NCBI GenBank assembly: GCA_016744295.1
Contig: JADGEQ010000032.1
Span: forward strand, 1 to 64,000
Origin: Desulfobacteraceae bacterium
GTDB lineage: Bacteria; Desulfobacterota; Desulfobacteria; Desulfobacterales; Desulfobacteraceae
Direction: 5' to 3'
Length of the DNA: 64,000 nucleotides
The notes beneath the pieces were generated by a model, which was not told the origin of the DNA, ran no database searches, and was given only the letters and a program-made list of their open reading frames with translations. Shown one piece after another: positions 9,191 through 18,802 of the stretch (position 1 is its first letter; the number at the start of each line of letters is the position of its first letter). Both the position numbers and the translations under genes were made by a program.

Positions 9191-9604
9191 CTATAAAACC
9201 AAGCGTAAAACATTATTTTCCGCCTCTCTTGAATAGGTCACTTCTGCGGACAATTGCCGGACAAAAAAGATACCCAGGCCACCTGGTTCCCGCTCGTCTA
9301 AAGGCGCATCCACATCCGGATCCGCCATTTCAAGGGGATTGAATTGTTTTCCATTATCACGGATTTCAATTTCAAGGGATGCCTCCCCCCCAACACCTAC
9401 TGTGATAAATCCATTTTTCACATCTGAGAACGCGTAATTGACAATGTTGATGACCACCTCTTCTACAATCAGTTCAATCTGACCCAATTTTTCCGGGCCT
9501 TGGTAATCTGCAGGCAGGCAGCCTGAAACATAGTTTTGAATTTTACGAACCGCTTCAAGTTCGGGCAGAAATGTTTTCTGATTCATTTGATTTTTATTCT
9601 TCAT
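9191..9604 (-). CDS. RsbW/SpoIIAB-like serine kinase (anti-sigma type)
   Basis: A 137-residue HATPase_c_2 protein of the partner-switching class. It shows the N-box ELIVEEVVINIVNYA (~46-60), the RDNGKQFNPL (~97) ATP-lid entry and GGLGIFFVRQL (~118), so ATP binding looks intact. Such proteins phosphorylate a STAS antagonist and sequester either a sigma factor or another effector. The partner STAS gene lies immediately upstream in the same operon. No sigma factor is encoded nearby, so the target is unknown and could be the downstream diguanylate cyclase. Confidence 0.85.
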   Translation of the reverse strand: MKNKNQMNQKTFLPELEAVRKIQNYVSGCLPADYQGPEKLGQIELIVEEVVINIVNYAFSDVKNGFITVGVGGEASLEIEIRDNGKQFNPLEMADPDVDAPLDEREPGGLGIFFVRQLSAEVTYSREAENNVLRLVL

Positions 9605-9631
9605 TTAATGCCCTGCCTTAGCCAGATTTGA

Positions 9632-9964
9632 TCAACAGGCATCAACGGCGTCTGCATCGGTTTCAAAGGTTTTCAAGATGGCATTGAAGCCCGAGAGTTT
9701 TAATACATCCTTTACCGGACCTGCCAGTTCAGAAAGGTACAGATCCCTTTTTTGGGCTTTGAGCATTTTTACCGTGGTGAGAATCACCCTGAGCCCGGCA
9801 CTGCTGATATATTTCAACTCGCTGAAATTGAGCACCAGATTGGAATTGCCCTCCTCCACAATGACGGCCAGGTAATCGGTCAACTCATGCGCATTCACAC
9901 CGTCCACCCGTCCTGCTGCACTAACAATTGTCACACCTTTTTCTTCTCTTTTGTTCAGTTCCAC
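9632..9964 (-). CDS. STAS-domain anti-sigma factor antagonist (RsbV/SpoIIAA-like)
   Basis: A 110-residue single STAS domain. The conserved phosphoserine loop is present as YISSAGLRVI (~54-63), the site that the neighbouring RsbW-like kinase would phosphorylate and the PP2C phosphatase at 0.5-2.7 kb could reset. The GTG start at 9964 is supported by GGAGA just upstream. It is the first gene of the minus-strand STAS-kinase-GGDEF operon. Confidence 0.9.
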   Translation of the reverse strand: MELNKREEKGVTIVSAAGRVDGVNAHELTDYLAVIVEEGNSNLVLNFSELKYISSAGLRVILTTVKMLKAQKRDLYLSELAGPVKDVLKLSGFNAILKTFETDADAVDAC

Positions 9965-10210
9965 GGTTGTCTCCTGATTTCTTCTCTTTAACTTTGGCCC
10001 AGACTGCCAGAATCAAGCGCTAAAAAAATAATTACATTAACGGATGTTAAACCTCATCTACACCATCCGAAAGAGTATAGTCTTTAGCACAAAATAGCAT
10101 TATATTAAAGATACCGTCTTGCTATTTCACAAAACACATATCTCTTGTCTGAACTACCCTTGTGACAAATATCCAGTGCCGGATCATAAGTCTTGTGATT
10201 TAATACTTGC
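9965..10210. other. Divergent intergenic region, no gene seen
   Basis: AT-rich DNA between the STAS operon (minus) and the LolA-RND-barrel operon (plus). It must hold the STAS operon promoter, which I could not place. A 68-codon minus-strand frame at 10105-10311 lacks a ribosome site and crosses the operator below, so I do not call it. Confidence 0.4.
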
Positions 10211-10261
10211 TTGTGATAGAAAAAAACTTTGTTTAGAATCCATATGATAATTTTCATATGG
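10211..10261 (+). promoter_or_regulatory. Promoter with inverted-repeat operator for the LolA-RND-barrel operon
   Basis: TTGTGA at 10211-10216 and TAGAAT at 10234-10239 are 17 bases apart. Directly downstream, 10240-10261 is a perfect inverted repeat with arms CCATATGA and TCATATGG around TAATTT, covering the expected start near 10246. A repressor bound there would block initiation. The regulator is not identified. Confidence 0.5.
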
Positions 10262-10328
10262 GTTTGTTGACTTTGGTGGGCATGGCTGAATGAATTACAG
10301 ATAAAAAACAAACAAAGGAAAACCTGAT

Positions 10329-11129
10329 ATGAAAAAATGGTTGTTGATAATTGGATGGGGAGCCATCATTCTAATATTTTCTACTTTATCCTGGGCCCAG
10401 GCAGAGGACGGCAGGCAAATCATGGATACCCAGGCAGACAGACACAAAGTTGACTCGGCCCGGGATCAGTCCGTGATGTTGCTCATTGATAAAAACGGCA
10501 ACCGCAAAATCCGGGAAATCAAACGATACGGCAAGAAATCCGAAAACGGGTTCAACAAGACATTGCTTGTTTTTACCTCACCTCCTGACCTGAAGGGTAC
10601 AACTCTGATGACCCAGGAAATCTCAAAGGGGGAATACAAGCAATGGATTTACCTGCCGGGGCAGCAATCCCTACAGCGCATTGCCGCCAAAGCCAAGCGG
10701 AGTGCATTTATGGGAAGTGATTTCACCTATGAGGATATGCAGCCGGACAATCCGGACTACTATTCTTTTTCCTCCCCCCGGTCCGAGACCCTGGACGGCC
10801 ATGACTGCTTTGTGATCGATATCACTCCGGCAACGGCCGAGGCAAAAAAACAAAGCTCCTATGGCCGGCGGCAGGCCTGGGTAAGAAAAGACATCTATTT
10901 CACCGTAAAAGTAAAATTTTATGACCGCAGGGACCGCCTGGTCAAAACCCAGACCTGCCATGAGTTGAAAAATTCCCACGGCAATGTCTGGTATGCACAA
11001 AAGGTCCTCATGGATAACCACAAGAAAAAACATAAGACCCTGATGGGCATCAAGACCAAGGACGTAAACCTTCCCATTGAGGACGCCCTGTTCTCTGAAA
11101 AGACAATTCTCAGCAAAAAACATCTATAG
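10329..11129 (+). CDS. Periplasmic LolA-like outer membrane lipoprotein-sorting protein
   Basis: A 266-residue exported protein with a signal peptide (MKKWLLIIGWGAIILIF start, cleavage probably after WAQA). The mature part matches the LolA_like family (PF17131 type): a half-barrel fold with TTLMTQEI, a WIYLPGQQSLQRI segment (~104) and GSDFTYEDM (~131). Proteins of this family are regularly encoded beside RND/MMPL transporters and are thought to shuttle lipophilic cargo across the periplasm. The next gene is exactly such a transporter, 34 bases downstream, so a three-component lipid or lipoprotein export path is the best guess. Confidence 0.85.
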   Translation: MKKWLLIIGWGAIILIFSTLSWAQAEDGRQIMDTQADRHKVDSARDQSVMLLIDKNGNRKIREIKRYGKKSENGFNKTLLVFTSPPDLKGTTLMTQEISKGEYKQWIYLPGQQSLQRIAAKAKRSAFMGSDFTYEDMQPDNPDYYSFSSPRSETLDGHDCFVIDITPATAEAKKQSSYGRRQAWVRKDIYFTVKVKFYDRRDRLVKTQTCHELKNSHGNVWYAQKVLMDNHKKKHKTLMGIKTKDVNLPIEDALFSEKTILSKKHL

Positions 11130-11163
11130 ACGACATATTTATTTCAGGAGATAAACAAAGACC

Positions 11164-13905
11164 ATGCAAAAACTGATGCGTTTCAGTCATGCCCACCCTG
11201 CCATAACCATGCTCATTTTGCTCGGCATTTCCATCTGGGCCGCCATGCAGCTGCCCACCCTTGTCATTGATCCTTCCATGGAAGGACTCCGGGCCGGTGA
11301 CAAGGCCGGAAAGGACGCCTATAGGGCAGCTGTTGACACATTCGGATCGGATAAAATCAATATTGTATATTTAAAGGACGCCGATCTGTTCACCCCGGAA
11401 AAACTTGCTCTGGTGGAAGAATTGGTCGTTGACCTGGAAAGCCTGCCCGGCATTCTCAAAGTAGAAAGTTTGTTTTCCGTCAATAATTTTAAAAATGAAG
11501 AGGGCATGCTGGTCACGGGTCCCCTGGCCGGCTGGGTACCTGAAACCCTGGAAGAATCCAAAGCCCTCCTGGATGATGCCCTGGCCAATCCCATGATCGC
11601 AGGCGATCTTGTTGCCGGTTCGAAAAACAGCATGACCATCAACCTCTTTGTGGATCCTGAGAACCGCAGCCCTGATTTTTCACGGGAACTGACCCTGGGG
11701 ATTGACACGCTTCTCCTTCCCCTGGAATCCCGTTTTAAAATTATATTTCAGATTGGTGACCCAACCCTGAGGCATGAAATTGCAACCATGATGCTCAAGG
11801 ACCAGAAACATATAGTTCCTTTGTCTGTTCTGATCCTGCTGCTCACCCTGGCATTGGTCACCCGATCTGCCGCCTGCGCGGCCCTGCCGCTTTTTACCTC
11901 CTTTACCAGCATATTGTGGGTGCTCGGTTTCATGGGGCTAATGGGTATCCCGGTCAATATTCTGACGGTGATTGTCCCCTCCCTTATTCTGGTTATCGGA
12001 TCCACCGAGGATGTGCATCTGCTTATGGAGTATGACCACGGTCTCCATGTTCATAATAAAAAATCCTTGGCCATCGACATGATGATTCAAAAAATGGGAC
12101 TGGTGGTCATGATCACGGCATTGTCCACATTCCTGGGATTTTTGTCCATCTGCCTCAACGATGTGATCATGCTCCGGCAATTTGGTTATGCCGCTTCATT
12201 CGGTCTTTTGGTCAATCCCCTGATTACCTGCATGATTACCCCTGTTTACCTGTCCATATTCGGTCGTTCCCAGGCGCCCGTCCAGGCGTCACACAAAGCG
12301 AATCCCTGGCTGTTCGCATTGGTGGATTTTATCATCAACCACAAAAAGGCCATACTGGCAGGCGTAGTACTGGTCACTATGGTAATAGGACTGTTCGGCT
12401 TCCGGCTCAAGCTGGAAAACGATTATATCGCCATGTTCCGGAAGGGAACCCCCATCCTGTCCCGTCTGGATCAGTTGACCTCGGAGTTCCCCGGGACCCA
12501 GACTTTTTTTATCCACATACAGGGCGGACACCCTGATCTTTTCAAAGACCCGGAAAACCTGGCCCAGATTGCCGATATCCAGACCCTTATCCGGGAGAGC
12601 GGCCAATTTGACAAAACAACTTCCCTGGTGGATTTTTTAACCCTGATCAACCGGGAGATGAATGGGGGTGAGCGACAAAAGCAGGTATTACCCGAATCAA
12701 AGAAAAGGATATCCCAATACCTGGCTTTTCTGGAAGATGATGACATCAGCCGGTATGTGAACCAGGATTTCAGCCAGGTCAATATCATGGTCCGGCACAA
12801 CCTTAACTCTTCCCATGATCTGAAAATAGCCCTCAATGGATTGGAAAACAAGATCAGGGCCTCTCTCAACCCCCATTTTTATTTTACCGTTACAGGAGAC
12901 AGCATCCTGACCCTCAAGGGGGCGGATGCCATCGCAGACGGCCAGGCCAGATCCATTTTTCTGCTTCTTTTTATCATTTTCATCATCATGAGCATTCTCT
13001 TTACCAATATCAAGGCAGGGCTCCTCTCCCTGGTTCCCAATATCATACCGGTGGTAATAAATTTTGGAATCATGGGCATTTTTTCCATTCCGCTTAACGT
13101 GGGCACGGCAATGGTCTCGGTTATTGCCATCGGCATTGCCGTGGATGACACCCTTCATTTCATGACCCGATATAATGATGAGATGCACCAGGTAAAAAAC
13201 CAGGATCAGGCCATGAGGATCTGCCTGCTTTCGGAATTCAGGGTTGTGGCAGCCACATCAATTTCCCTGAGCCTGGGCTTTGCCGTACTGGGCTTTTCCC
13301 AGTTCATTCCCATTGTTCAGTTTGGATTTTTGTCCGCCGTGGTAATTCTGGTGGCCTTTTTATGTGATATCCTGGTGACCCCTGTGCTCCTGTCCACCAC
13401 CCGGCTGCTGACCATGTGGGATATATTAAGCCTTAAGCTGAAAAAAGATGTTATTGAGCAGTCTGAATTTTTTAGAGACCTCAAGCTCTGGCAGATCAAA
13501 AAGATCGTTCTCCTGGCCAGGATGAGCGGGCAGCAGGAGGGAGAGAGCATTTACACAGAAAATGAACATGAGAGTGAAACAAATCCCCGGTGCATGTATC
13601 TGCTTCTGGAAGGCAATGTAAGCCGGTATCATGTTCAGTCGGATACGGGCAAAGAAGTGCCCGTGGGATTTTATTCGCCCGGGGATATTTTCGGGTATAT
13701 CTCCCCTTTGAACAATACCCCGAGATCCGCCAATACAAAAGCACTCACTGATATCAAATATGTTGAGATCAACCAGGAAAGTCTGGACCGCCTGCGAACC
13801 ATGTATCCCCATATCTGGGGCAAGGTGTACCGCAACCTTGCCCGGATCTTAGGTGATCAGTTGGTGGTATGGCAGGGCGTGTTTTCAGAAAAAGGAGGTT
13901 TCTAA
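11164..13905 (+). CDS. RND/MMPL-family transporter with C-terminal cyclic-nucleotide-binding domain
   Basis: A 913-residue inner-membrane protein. Two RND half-repeats are visible: TM1 (~15-30), a periplasmic loop (~35-215), five TMs (~220-370) with STEDVHLL (~279), then TM (~398), a second periplasmic loop (~420-595) and TMs (~600-745) with AVDDTLHFM (~658). These acidic residues match proton-relay positions in the family. From ~760 to the end is a cytoplasmic cNMP-binding fold (LLLEGNVSRY, then VGFYSPGDIFGY). This appendage is unusual and suggests the pump is gated by a nucleotide or lipid ligand. The classic phosphate-binding Arg motif is not obvious, so the ligand may not be cAMP. The stop overlaps the next start (TAATG). 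Confidence 0.85.
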   Translation: MQKLMRFSHAHPAITMLILLGISIWAAMQLPTLVIDPSMEGLRAGDKAGKDAYRAAVDTFGSDKINIVYLKDADLFTPEKLALVEELVVDLESLPGILKVESLFSVNNFKNEEGMLVTGPLAGWVPETLEESKALLDDALANPMIAGDLVAGSKNSMTINLFVDPENRSPDFSRELTLGIDTLLLPLESRFKIIFQIGDPTLRHEIATMMLKDQKHIVPLSVLILLLTLALVTRSAACAALPLFTSFTSILWVLGFMGLMGIPVNILTVIVPSLILVIGSTEDVHLLMEYDHGLHVHNKKSLAIDMMIQKMGLVVMITALSTFLGFLSICLNDVIMLRQFGYAASFGLLVNPLITCMITPVYLSIFGRSQAPVQASHKANPWLFALVDFIINHKKAILAGVVLVTMVIGLFGFRLKLENDYIAMFRKGTPILSRLDQLTSEFPGTQTFFIHIQGGHPDLFKDPENLAQIADIQTLIRESGQFDKTTSLVDFLTLINREMNGGERQKQVLPESKKRISQYLAFLEDDDISRYVNQDFSQVNIMVRHNLNSSHDLKIALNGLENKIRASLNPHFYFTVTGDSILTLKGADAIADGQARSIFLLLFIIFIIMSILFTNIKAGLLSLVPNIIPVVINFGIMGIFSIPLNVGTAMVSVIAIGIAVDDTLHFMTRYNDEMHQVKNQDQAMRICLLSEFRVVAATSISLSLGFAVLGFSQFIPIVQFGFLSAVVILVAFLCDILVTPVLLSTTRLLTMWDILSLKLKKDVIEQSEFFRDLKLWQIKKIVLLARMSGQQEGESIYTENEHESETNPRCMYLLLEGNVSRYHVQSDTGKEVPVGFYSPGDIFGYISPLNNTPRSANTKALTDIKYVEINQESLDRLRTMYPHIWGKVYRNLARILGDQLVVWQGVFSEKGGF

Positions 13906-15389
13906 TGAAATTTATCAATTGTTTAGCGGTCTGTACGCTTATTTTCGCGAGCCTTTCCGGCCCAGCCTTTGGGGAGGACCTGCTCAAAGAATTGGACAGC
14001 CTGATGGCACCCGGGCCAATGGAACAGGAACAAGGCCAAAGGCCAATTTTGGATCAGGTATTTGAACACCTGGACCTTGCGTTGTCCCTCACATACAAAG
14101 GATACCTGGATTCCAAACCCGGGTACGACGATAATGAGGGCGAGGCCATGCTCAAGTTCAATACCTGGACCGGAGGGGACTCTTTTTCATTTCATGTTGA
14201 CGGCTGGGCCGAGTATGGAACCATGGATGATACCTGGGCCGGGGTGACTCCTGTTCTGCCGGACAATGACAGGGAAAGACGGTTTCTTGAAATCAGCCAA
14301 GTATACGGGCTCCTTGATTTTGACAATTTTGGACTGACCCTGGGTAAAAAGATTTTACCGGAAAATACAAATGCCATTGTACCGGTGTCCCAGGTCTACC
14401 ATCCCCTGGATCTGAATGATCCGGCAGACTATAGAACCCTGGGCGTCTGGCAGGTCACCTTGGACAAGACTCTGGGGGACCAGACCGAGTTCCGGGCCTC
14501 TGTTTTTCCGGCTTTCCAGGACCCCAAACTTCCCTCCTCAACCTCCAGGTGGATGGACAACAACCTGGACGAAAGCCGCTGGTATTCAGAGGCCCTGGAC
14601 GTGGACAATCTGGATGATGTCACGGGGTTCATCCTCTACTATTTTGGAGACGTCATCGAGAACAGCCCTTTTCTGGAAGATCTTCTCACCGACCCGGCCG
14701 TGACCGTGGTGACGGAAAACGACAGGCCGGACAACCAATTGGATGAAATGGGGTATTCCGGCCTGGTTAAATCCGCATGGGGAGATCTGGACCTGTTCAG
14801 CTCAATTTATTACGGTCCCAATCCCTATCCCCTGGTTTATGTGGAAGACCGGGGTTCTGTTGTGGCCCTGATCAAAAAAAATCCCAATGTAGCACGGTTT
14901 GCAGGAGGCGGAACCTATACCTGGGAAAGCATGGAATTCCATGGAGAGGTCCTGTACAACCTGTCCTCCGATCATACGGATGACGACTATATCTCCTATG
15001 TCGGCGGGGTGACCATCACGGATGATAGGTCAGCATTGCTGCTAAATATTGACCAGATCCATTGGCGACTGAACTGGGCAGGGGAAATCATCACCAGCCA
15101 CCAGGATGCCCAGGGCTATTATTTCAGCTCCGAAGTGATCCGCCCCTTTACCGGGGACCTGCTGCTCCAGCTTTTGCTGCAGATTAACCCGGACCTCACT
15201 TTATATTATCACATGGACCTCAATTTTGATGACAATGCCCAATACCATAGATTAGGCGGTACCTTGCGGTTGGCCCCCGGCCTGACCGTGGATGTAAAGA
15301 CTGAATTTTTTGACGGCGACGACACAAGTTTTATCGGACTGTGGCGGGACAACGATCGAATCTCCTGCAATCTGACATACCACTTTTAA
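13905..15389 (+). CDS. Outer-membrane beta-barrel protein of the RND export operon
   Basis: A 494-residue exported protein. The start at 13905 is preferred over an in-frame ATG at 13869 because AAAGGAGG lies just before it and a clean signal peptide follows (cleavage after AFG or nearby). The mature sequence is rich in alternating hydrophobic strands with Trp, Tyr and Asp turns and ends in an aromatic residue (TYHF), the usual outer-membrane barrel signature. It shares one base with the transporter stop, so translation is coupled. It probably completes a LolA-like/RND/barrel route to the outer membrane. Family not named with certainty; DUF1302-like porins are a possible match. Confidence 0.75.
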   Translation: MKFINCLAVCTLIFASLSGPAFGEDLLKELDSLMAPGPMEQEQGQRPILDQVFEHLDLALSLTYKGYLDSKPGYDDNEGEAMLKFNTWTGGDSFSFHVDGWAEYGTMDDTWAGVTPVLPDNDRERRFLEISQVYGLLDFDNFGLTLGKKILPENTNAIVPVSQVYHPLDLNDPADYRTLGVWQVTLDKTLGDQTEFRASVFPAFQDPKLPSSTSRWMDNNLDESRWYSEALDVDNLDDVTGFILYYFGDVIENSPFLEDLLTDPAVTVVTENDRPDNQLDEMGYSGLVKSAWGDLDLFSSIYYGPNPYPLVYVEDRGSVVALIKKNPNVARFAGGGTYTWESMEFHGEVLYNLSSDHTDDDYISYVGGVTITDDRSALLLNIDQIHWRLNWAGEIITSHQDAQGYYFSSEVIRPFTGDLLLQLLLQINPDLTLYYHMDLNFDDNAQYHRLGGTLRLAPGLTVDVKTEFFDGDDTSFIGLWRDNDRISCNLTYHF

Positions 15390-15559
15390 CAAATACATAG
15401 CCCCTTTGCTAGGGTCACTACCGGGATAGGCCCCCCATTATTGAGGAGCCTTTCCACATCACCAGGCATAGGGGCTCCGGAAAAAGACTGTCTCCATGTG
15501 GGTTTTGTATTTTCCCCCTTCAGCCTAGCGGAATTTAGAACTGTGGGGGGCTATATTTG

Positions 15560-16177
15560 TTATTGTCCAAAAACAAAGGGAAGAATTGATCCAACAATTA
15601 AAATTGCCATTGTGATATTAAAAATTTGTACTAACCGCTCATTTTGGATGAATCGTTTTAATATTACGCCGCCCAATGACCATGAATTGGTTGAGAGAAT
15701 ACCACATAAAAAATAAATAGATGAAATTATTATCACCTGAATTGAAGCAATTTGATGATCGGTGATAAAGGCAGCAGTTGATGTAATTGCCATCACCCAT
15801 GCCTTGGGATTTATCCACTGAAATAAGGCGGCCTGTATAAAGGTAAATGGTTTGTCGTCTTTGTTTTCAGTGTTGGGTGACCCTTTGGTATTGGCAATAT
15901 GCCATGCCATCCACAGCAGATAACTGATACCAACCATTTTTAAAGTAGTATAAATAAAAGGAAAGACTTCAAACAATTTCCCTATCCCCAACCCAACACA
16001 GATCACCATTACAGGAAATCCGAAATTAACCCCCAAAGCATGGGGAAGAGTGCGCTTATATCCAAAAGTAAGGCCTGAGGATAAAAGCATGATGTTGTTG
16101 GGTCCGGGGGTCATGGTCGAAGCCAATGCAAAAGAGGTAATGGATATGATCATTGTTGAGGTATAAAATTCATTCAT
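15560..16177 (-). CDS. LysE/RhtB-family amino-acid exporter
   Basis: A 205-residue integral membrane protein with about six TMs. The diagnostic N-terminal motif TPGPNN (~23-28), the SGLTFGYKRTLPHALG stretch and QWINPKAW (~120) are hallmarks of LysE-type translocators, which export amino acids or small metabolites. It stands alone, convergent with the barrel gene and divergent from a hybrid kinase. Substrate not predictable. Confidence 0.9.
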   Translation of the reverse strand: MNEFYTSTMIISITSFALASTMTPGPNNIMLLSSGLTFGYKRTLPHALGVNFGFPVMVICVGLGIGKLFEVFPFIYTTLKMVGISYLLWMAWHIANTKGSPNTENKDDKPFTFIQAALFQWINPKAWVMAITSTAAFITDHQIASIQVIIISSIYFLCGILSTNSWSLGGVILKRFIQNERLVQIFNITMAILIVGSILPFVFGQ

Positions 16178-16483
16178 AAGAATAACCTTTCTTGACTTTT
16201 ATTTATACAAAGGCTGAAGTTTGTTTGTATCCTGATAATATCTATACGCAAAATTCAATAGTGTAAAAGTTTTTTTGAATTTTGTTAACCATGATTTCTC
16301 ATTTTAAAAATGAGTTTGCCATGCACCGCCATATATTGTAAGCTGAATTTTATCTAAGTTTGGTCTTTTATTGGTAGTATTTTTGCTGTTTTGATGGACG
16401 GAGGTTAAATTGTTTTATAGCTGAATATTGACCACAAATAAGAGCATTTCCAATATCCCGTTAATACGGCTGAAATTAATAAC
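16178..16483. promoter_or_regulatory. Divergent intergenic region with a 17-bp inverted repeat
   Basis: This 306-base AT-rich gap separates divergent lysE-like and kinase genes. At 16298-16314, CTCATTTT and AAAATGAG flank a single base, a perfect 8-1-8 repeat that could be an operator. I see no gene and no promoter I would defend. Confidence 0.3.
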
Positions 16484-18661
16484 ATGACAAATTCTCGAAA
16501 ATTTATACAGCACTGGCATCATTTGGAAAAAAAATATATTCCTCCCCATGCATGGGAAAGTGATTTTTTAACACTATGGCGGGAAAAAATTATTTTTTTC
16601 TTTTACTTTTTTTCGGCTGTTTTTGCGCCATTTGTCCTGATACCTTCCTTGATTTTGTCTTTTAATGAAAGATTGTGGAGTGTTTTTATTCTGGACTTCC
16701 TAGCATATGGTATTGTTTTAACGGTTCTATTCTCTAAAAAATTTACTCTCCAGCATAAAACCTGGCTCACCTTTTTAATCTTTTATTCTCTTGGAACCGA
16801 ACTTTTATTGATACTAGGCTTTTACGGTGGTGGATACATTTGGCTATTTGGTGCATCTTTGATTGTTGGTGCAATGATGGGGGTCCAAGCGGCAGGTATT
16901 GCCCTGCTTACTAATTTGTTAAGTTTGATATTAATCGGAGTTTATATTGCCATTGGATCGCCTGAATGGGCTTTGGCAACTGAAAATGCAATTGGGAAAT
17001 GGGTGGTTGTGTCTACTAATTTCATGATGATCAATACCCTGGTTACCATACTTGTTGCAGCCATGTTGAATAGCTTGAAACTCGCCTTGATAAAGGAACA
17101 AAAAACTGCAATCGAACTTAGGGAAAAACGTGAGGAACTCATGGCCATCTTCAAGGCCATCCCTGATCCGTTCCTTGTTTATGACAGGCTCGATCATGTT
17201 CAATATCTCAATGATTCCTTTGCAGATACCTTTGGTTGGAATCTGGATGAAGTTAGGGGGAGCACAATTCCTTTTACCCCTGAAGATCAGCAAAAAATTT
17301 CCTGCAATGTTTTAAACGATACTGGTAAGGCGAAGGATGCAGTGATACGATTTGAAACAAAATGCTTTACCAAAGAAAGCATGCTTTTAAATATCTCATT
17401 GAGTGCAGCGCCGATCAAGGGGAATACGGGCGACATGGTCGGAATAGTTGTTAATATGAAAGATATTACCGAACTGAAAAAAATGGAATTTAACCTTCAG
17501 CAGGCTCAAAAAATGGAAGCCATCGGTACATTGGCTGGCGGTATTGCCCATGATTTCAATAACATCCTTTTTCCAATCCTTGGCCATGCAGAGATGCTAC
17601 TACAAGATGTTCCTGATGATGGTTTATTTCGTTCCGGTCTTGGAAAAATTTATTCCGGTGCCCTGAGGGCCAAAGATTTGGTAAAACAGATCCTATCATT
17701 TTCCCGTCAAGAGAGTAGCGATTTGATACTGATGAAGATGCAACCCATCGTCAAAGAAGCACTAGCACTTATCAGGTCGTCAATCCCGACTACAATTGAA
17801 ATCAAACAAGATATTCGGAAAGAATGCGGTAGCATTAAAGCGGATCCCACACAAATTCATCAAATTTTAATGAACCTCACAACGAATGCTTACCACGCCA
17901 TGGATGAGATGGGTGGTGAATTAAAGGTAACTCTCAAGGAAATTGAATTGGATGAATTTGACTTAATAACGCCTCATCTAACACCTGGCTTTTATGCTTG
18001 TTTAATCGTAGCTGATACAGGCACAGGAATGGACAAAGATTTAACACAGAGAATTTTTGATCCCTTTTTTACTACCAAAGAAAAAGGCAAGGGTACTGGA
18101 ATGGGATTATCAGTCGTTCACGGTATTGTCAAAAGAATGAATGGTGCTATCAACGTTGACAGCGAGCCTGGCAAGGGAACGAAATTTTACGTTTACTTGC
18201 CCCTGGCAAATAGCGCTTCTAAAAATAAGAATGCCCAGATAAAAGAACCTGTCCAATATGGCACCGAGAGAATTCTACTGATTGATGACGAAGAAGCAAT
18301 TTCTACAATAGGAAAACAGATGCTGGAGCATTTGGGATATCAGGTTACTATGCATAACAGCAGCCTTGAAGCCCTTGAGGTTTTTCGGGCAGCACCTGAT
18401 AAATTTGATATGATTATCACTGATATGACAATGCCCAAGATGTCAGGAGACAAACTGTCAATTGAACTGATTAAAATCCGCACAGACATTCCCATACTGA
18501 TTTGTACCGGATATAGAGAGACAATGTCCGAGGAAAAGGCTATCTCGCTGGGTATTAAGGGGTTTTTGCTAAAACCGATTTCCCTGGAAAATTATTCCCA
18601 AAAGATACGGGAAGTTCTGGATGGTGCCAAAGGTAAGCTCAAAGATAATTGTCACGGTTAA
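16484..18661 (+). CDS. Membrane hybrid sensor histidine kinase (PAS, HisKA, HATPase, receiver)
   Basis: A 725-residue hybrid kinase. The N-terminal ~37-205 holds about six closely spaced TMs with no large periplasmic loop, suggesting a membrane-embedded sensor. A PAS domain follows (~215-330), then HisKA with the phospho-acceptor in LAGGIAHDFNN (His ~355), a HATPase domain with NAYHAMDEMGG and DTGTGMD, and a C-terminal receiver (~600-720) with Asp in IITDMTMP (~646). The output regulator is not in the window. AT content is a little higher than in the neighbouring genes. Confidence 0.92.
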   Translation: MTNSRKFIQHWHHLEKKYIPPHAWESDFLTLWREKIIFFFYFFSAVFAPFVLIPSLILSFNERLWSVFILDFLAYGIVLTVLFSKKFTLQHKTWLTFLIFYSLGTELLLILGFYGGGYIWLFGASLIVGAMMGVQAAGIALLTNLLSLILIGVYIAIGSPEWALATENAIGKWVVVSTNFMMINTLVTILVAAMLNSLKLALIKEQKTAIELREKREELMAIFKAIPDPFLVYDRLDHVQYLNDSFADTFGWNLDEVRGSTIPFTPEDQQKISCNVLNDTGKAKDAVIRFETKCFTKESMLLNISLSAAPIKGNTGDMVGIVVNMKDITELKKMEFNLQQAQKMEAIGTLAGGIAHDFNNILFPILGHAEMLLQDVPDDGLFRSGLGKIYSGALRAKDLVKQILSFSRQESSDLILMKMQPIVKEALALIRSSIPTTIEIKQDIRKECGSIKADPTQIHQILMNLTTNAYHAMDEMGGELKVTLKEIELDEFDLITPHLTPGFYACLIVADTGTGMDKDLTQRIFDPFFTTKEKGKGTGMGLSVVHGIVKRMNGAINVDSEPGKGTKFYVYLPLANSASKNKNAQIKEPVQYGTERILLIDDEEAISTIGKQMLEHLGYQVTMHNSSLEALEVFRAAPDKFDMIITDMTMPKMSGDKLSIELIKIRTDIPILICTGYRETMSEEKAISLGIKGFLLKPISLENYSQKIREVLDGAKGKLKDNCHG

Positions 18662-18802
18662 TGAGTTTGCTGAAAACAAGATTGATTTTAAAAAATCTTT
18701 GTTACCAGGTCTACTGCCAGGAAATAAAAGGTATTGTTTGATATCCGCTACAAGTTGCGTTATTGTTTTTTATCTATCCGTGAACAATAAATGGAGGAGA
18801 AT

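Noticed and set aside
10105..10311. 68-codon minus-strand frame
   Set aside because: AT-rich, without ribosome site, and it covers a promoter and operator for the plus-strand operon.
15390..15559. Inverted repeat (AGCCCCT/AGGGGCT) after the barrel gene
   Set aside because: The arms are seven bases and about 65 bases apart, too weak to call a terminator or element.
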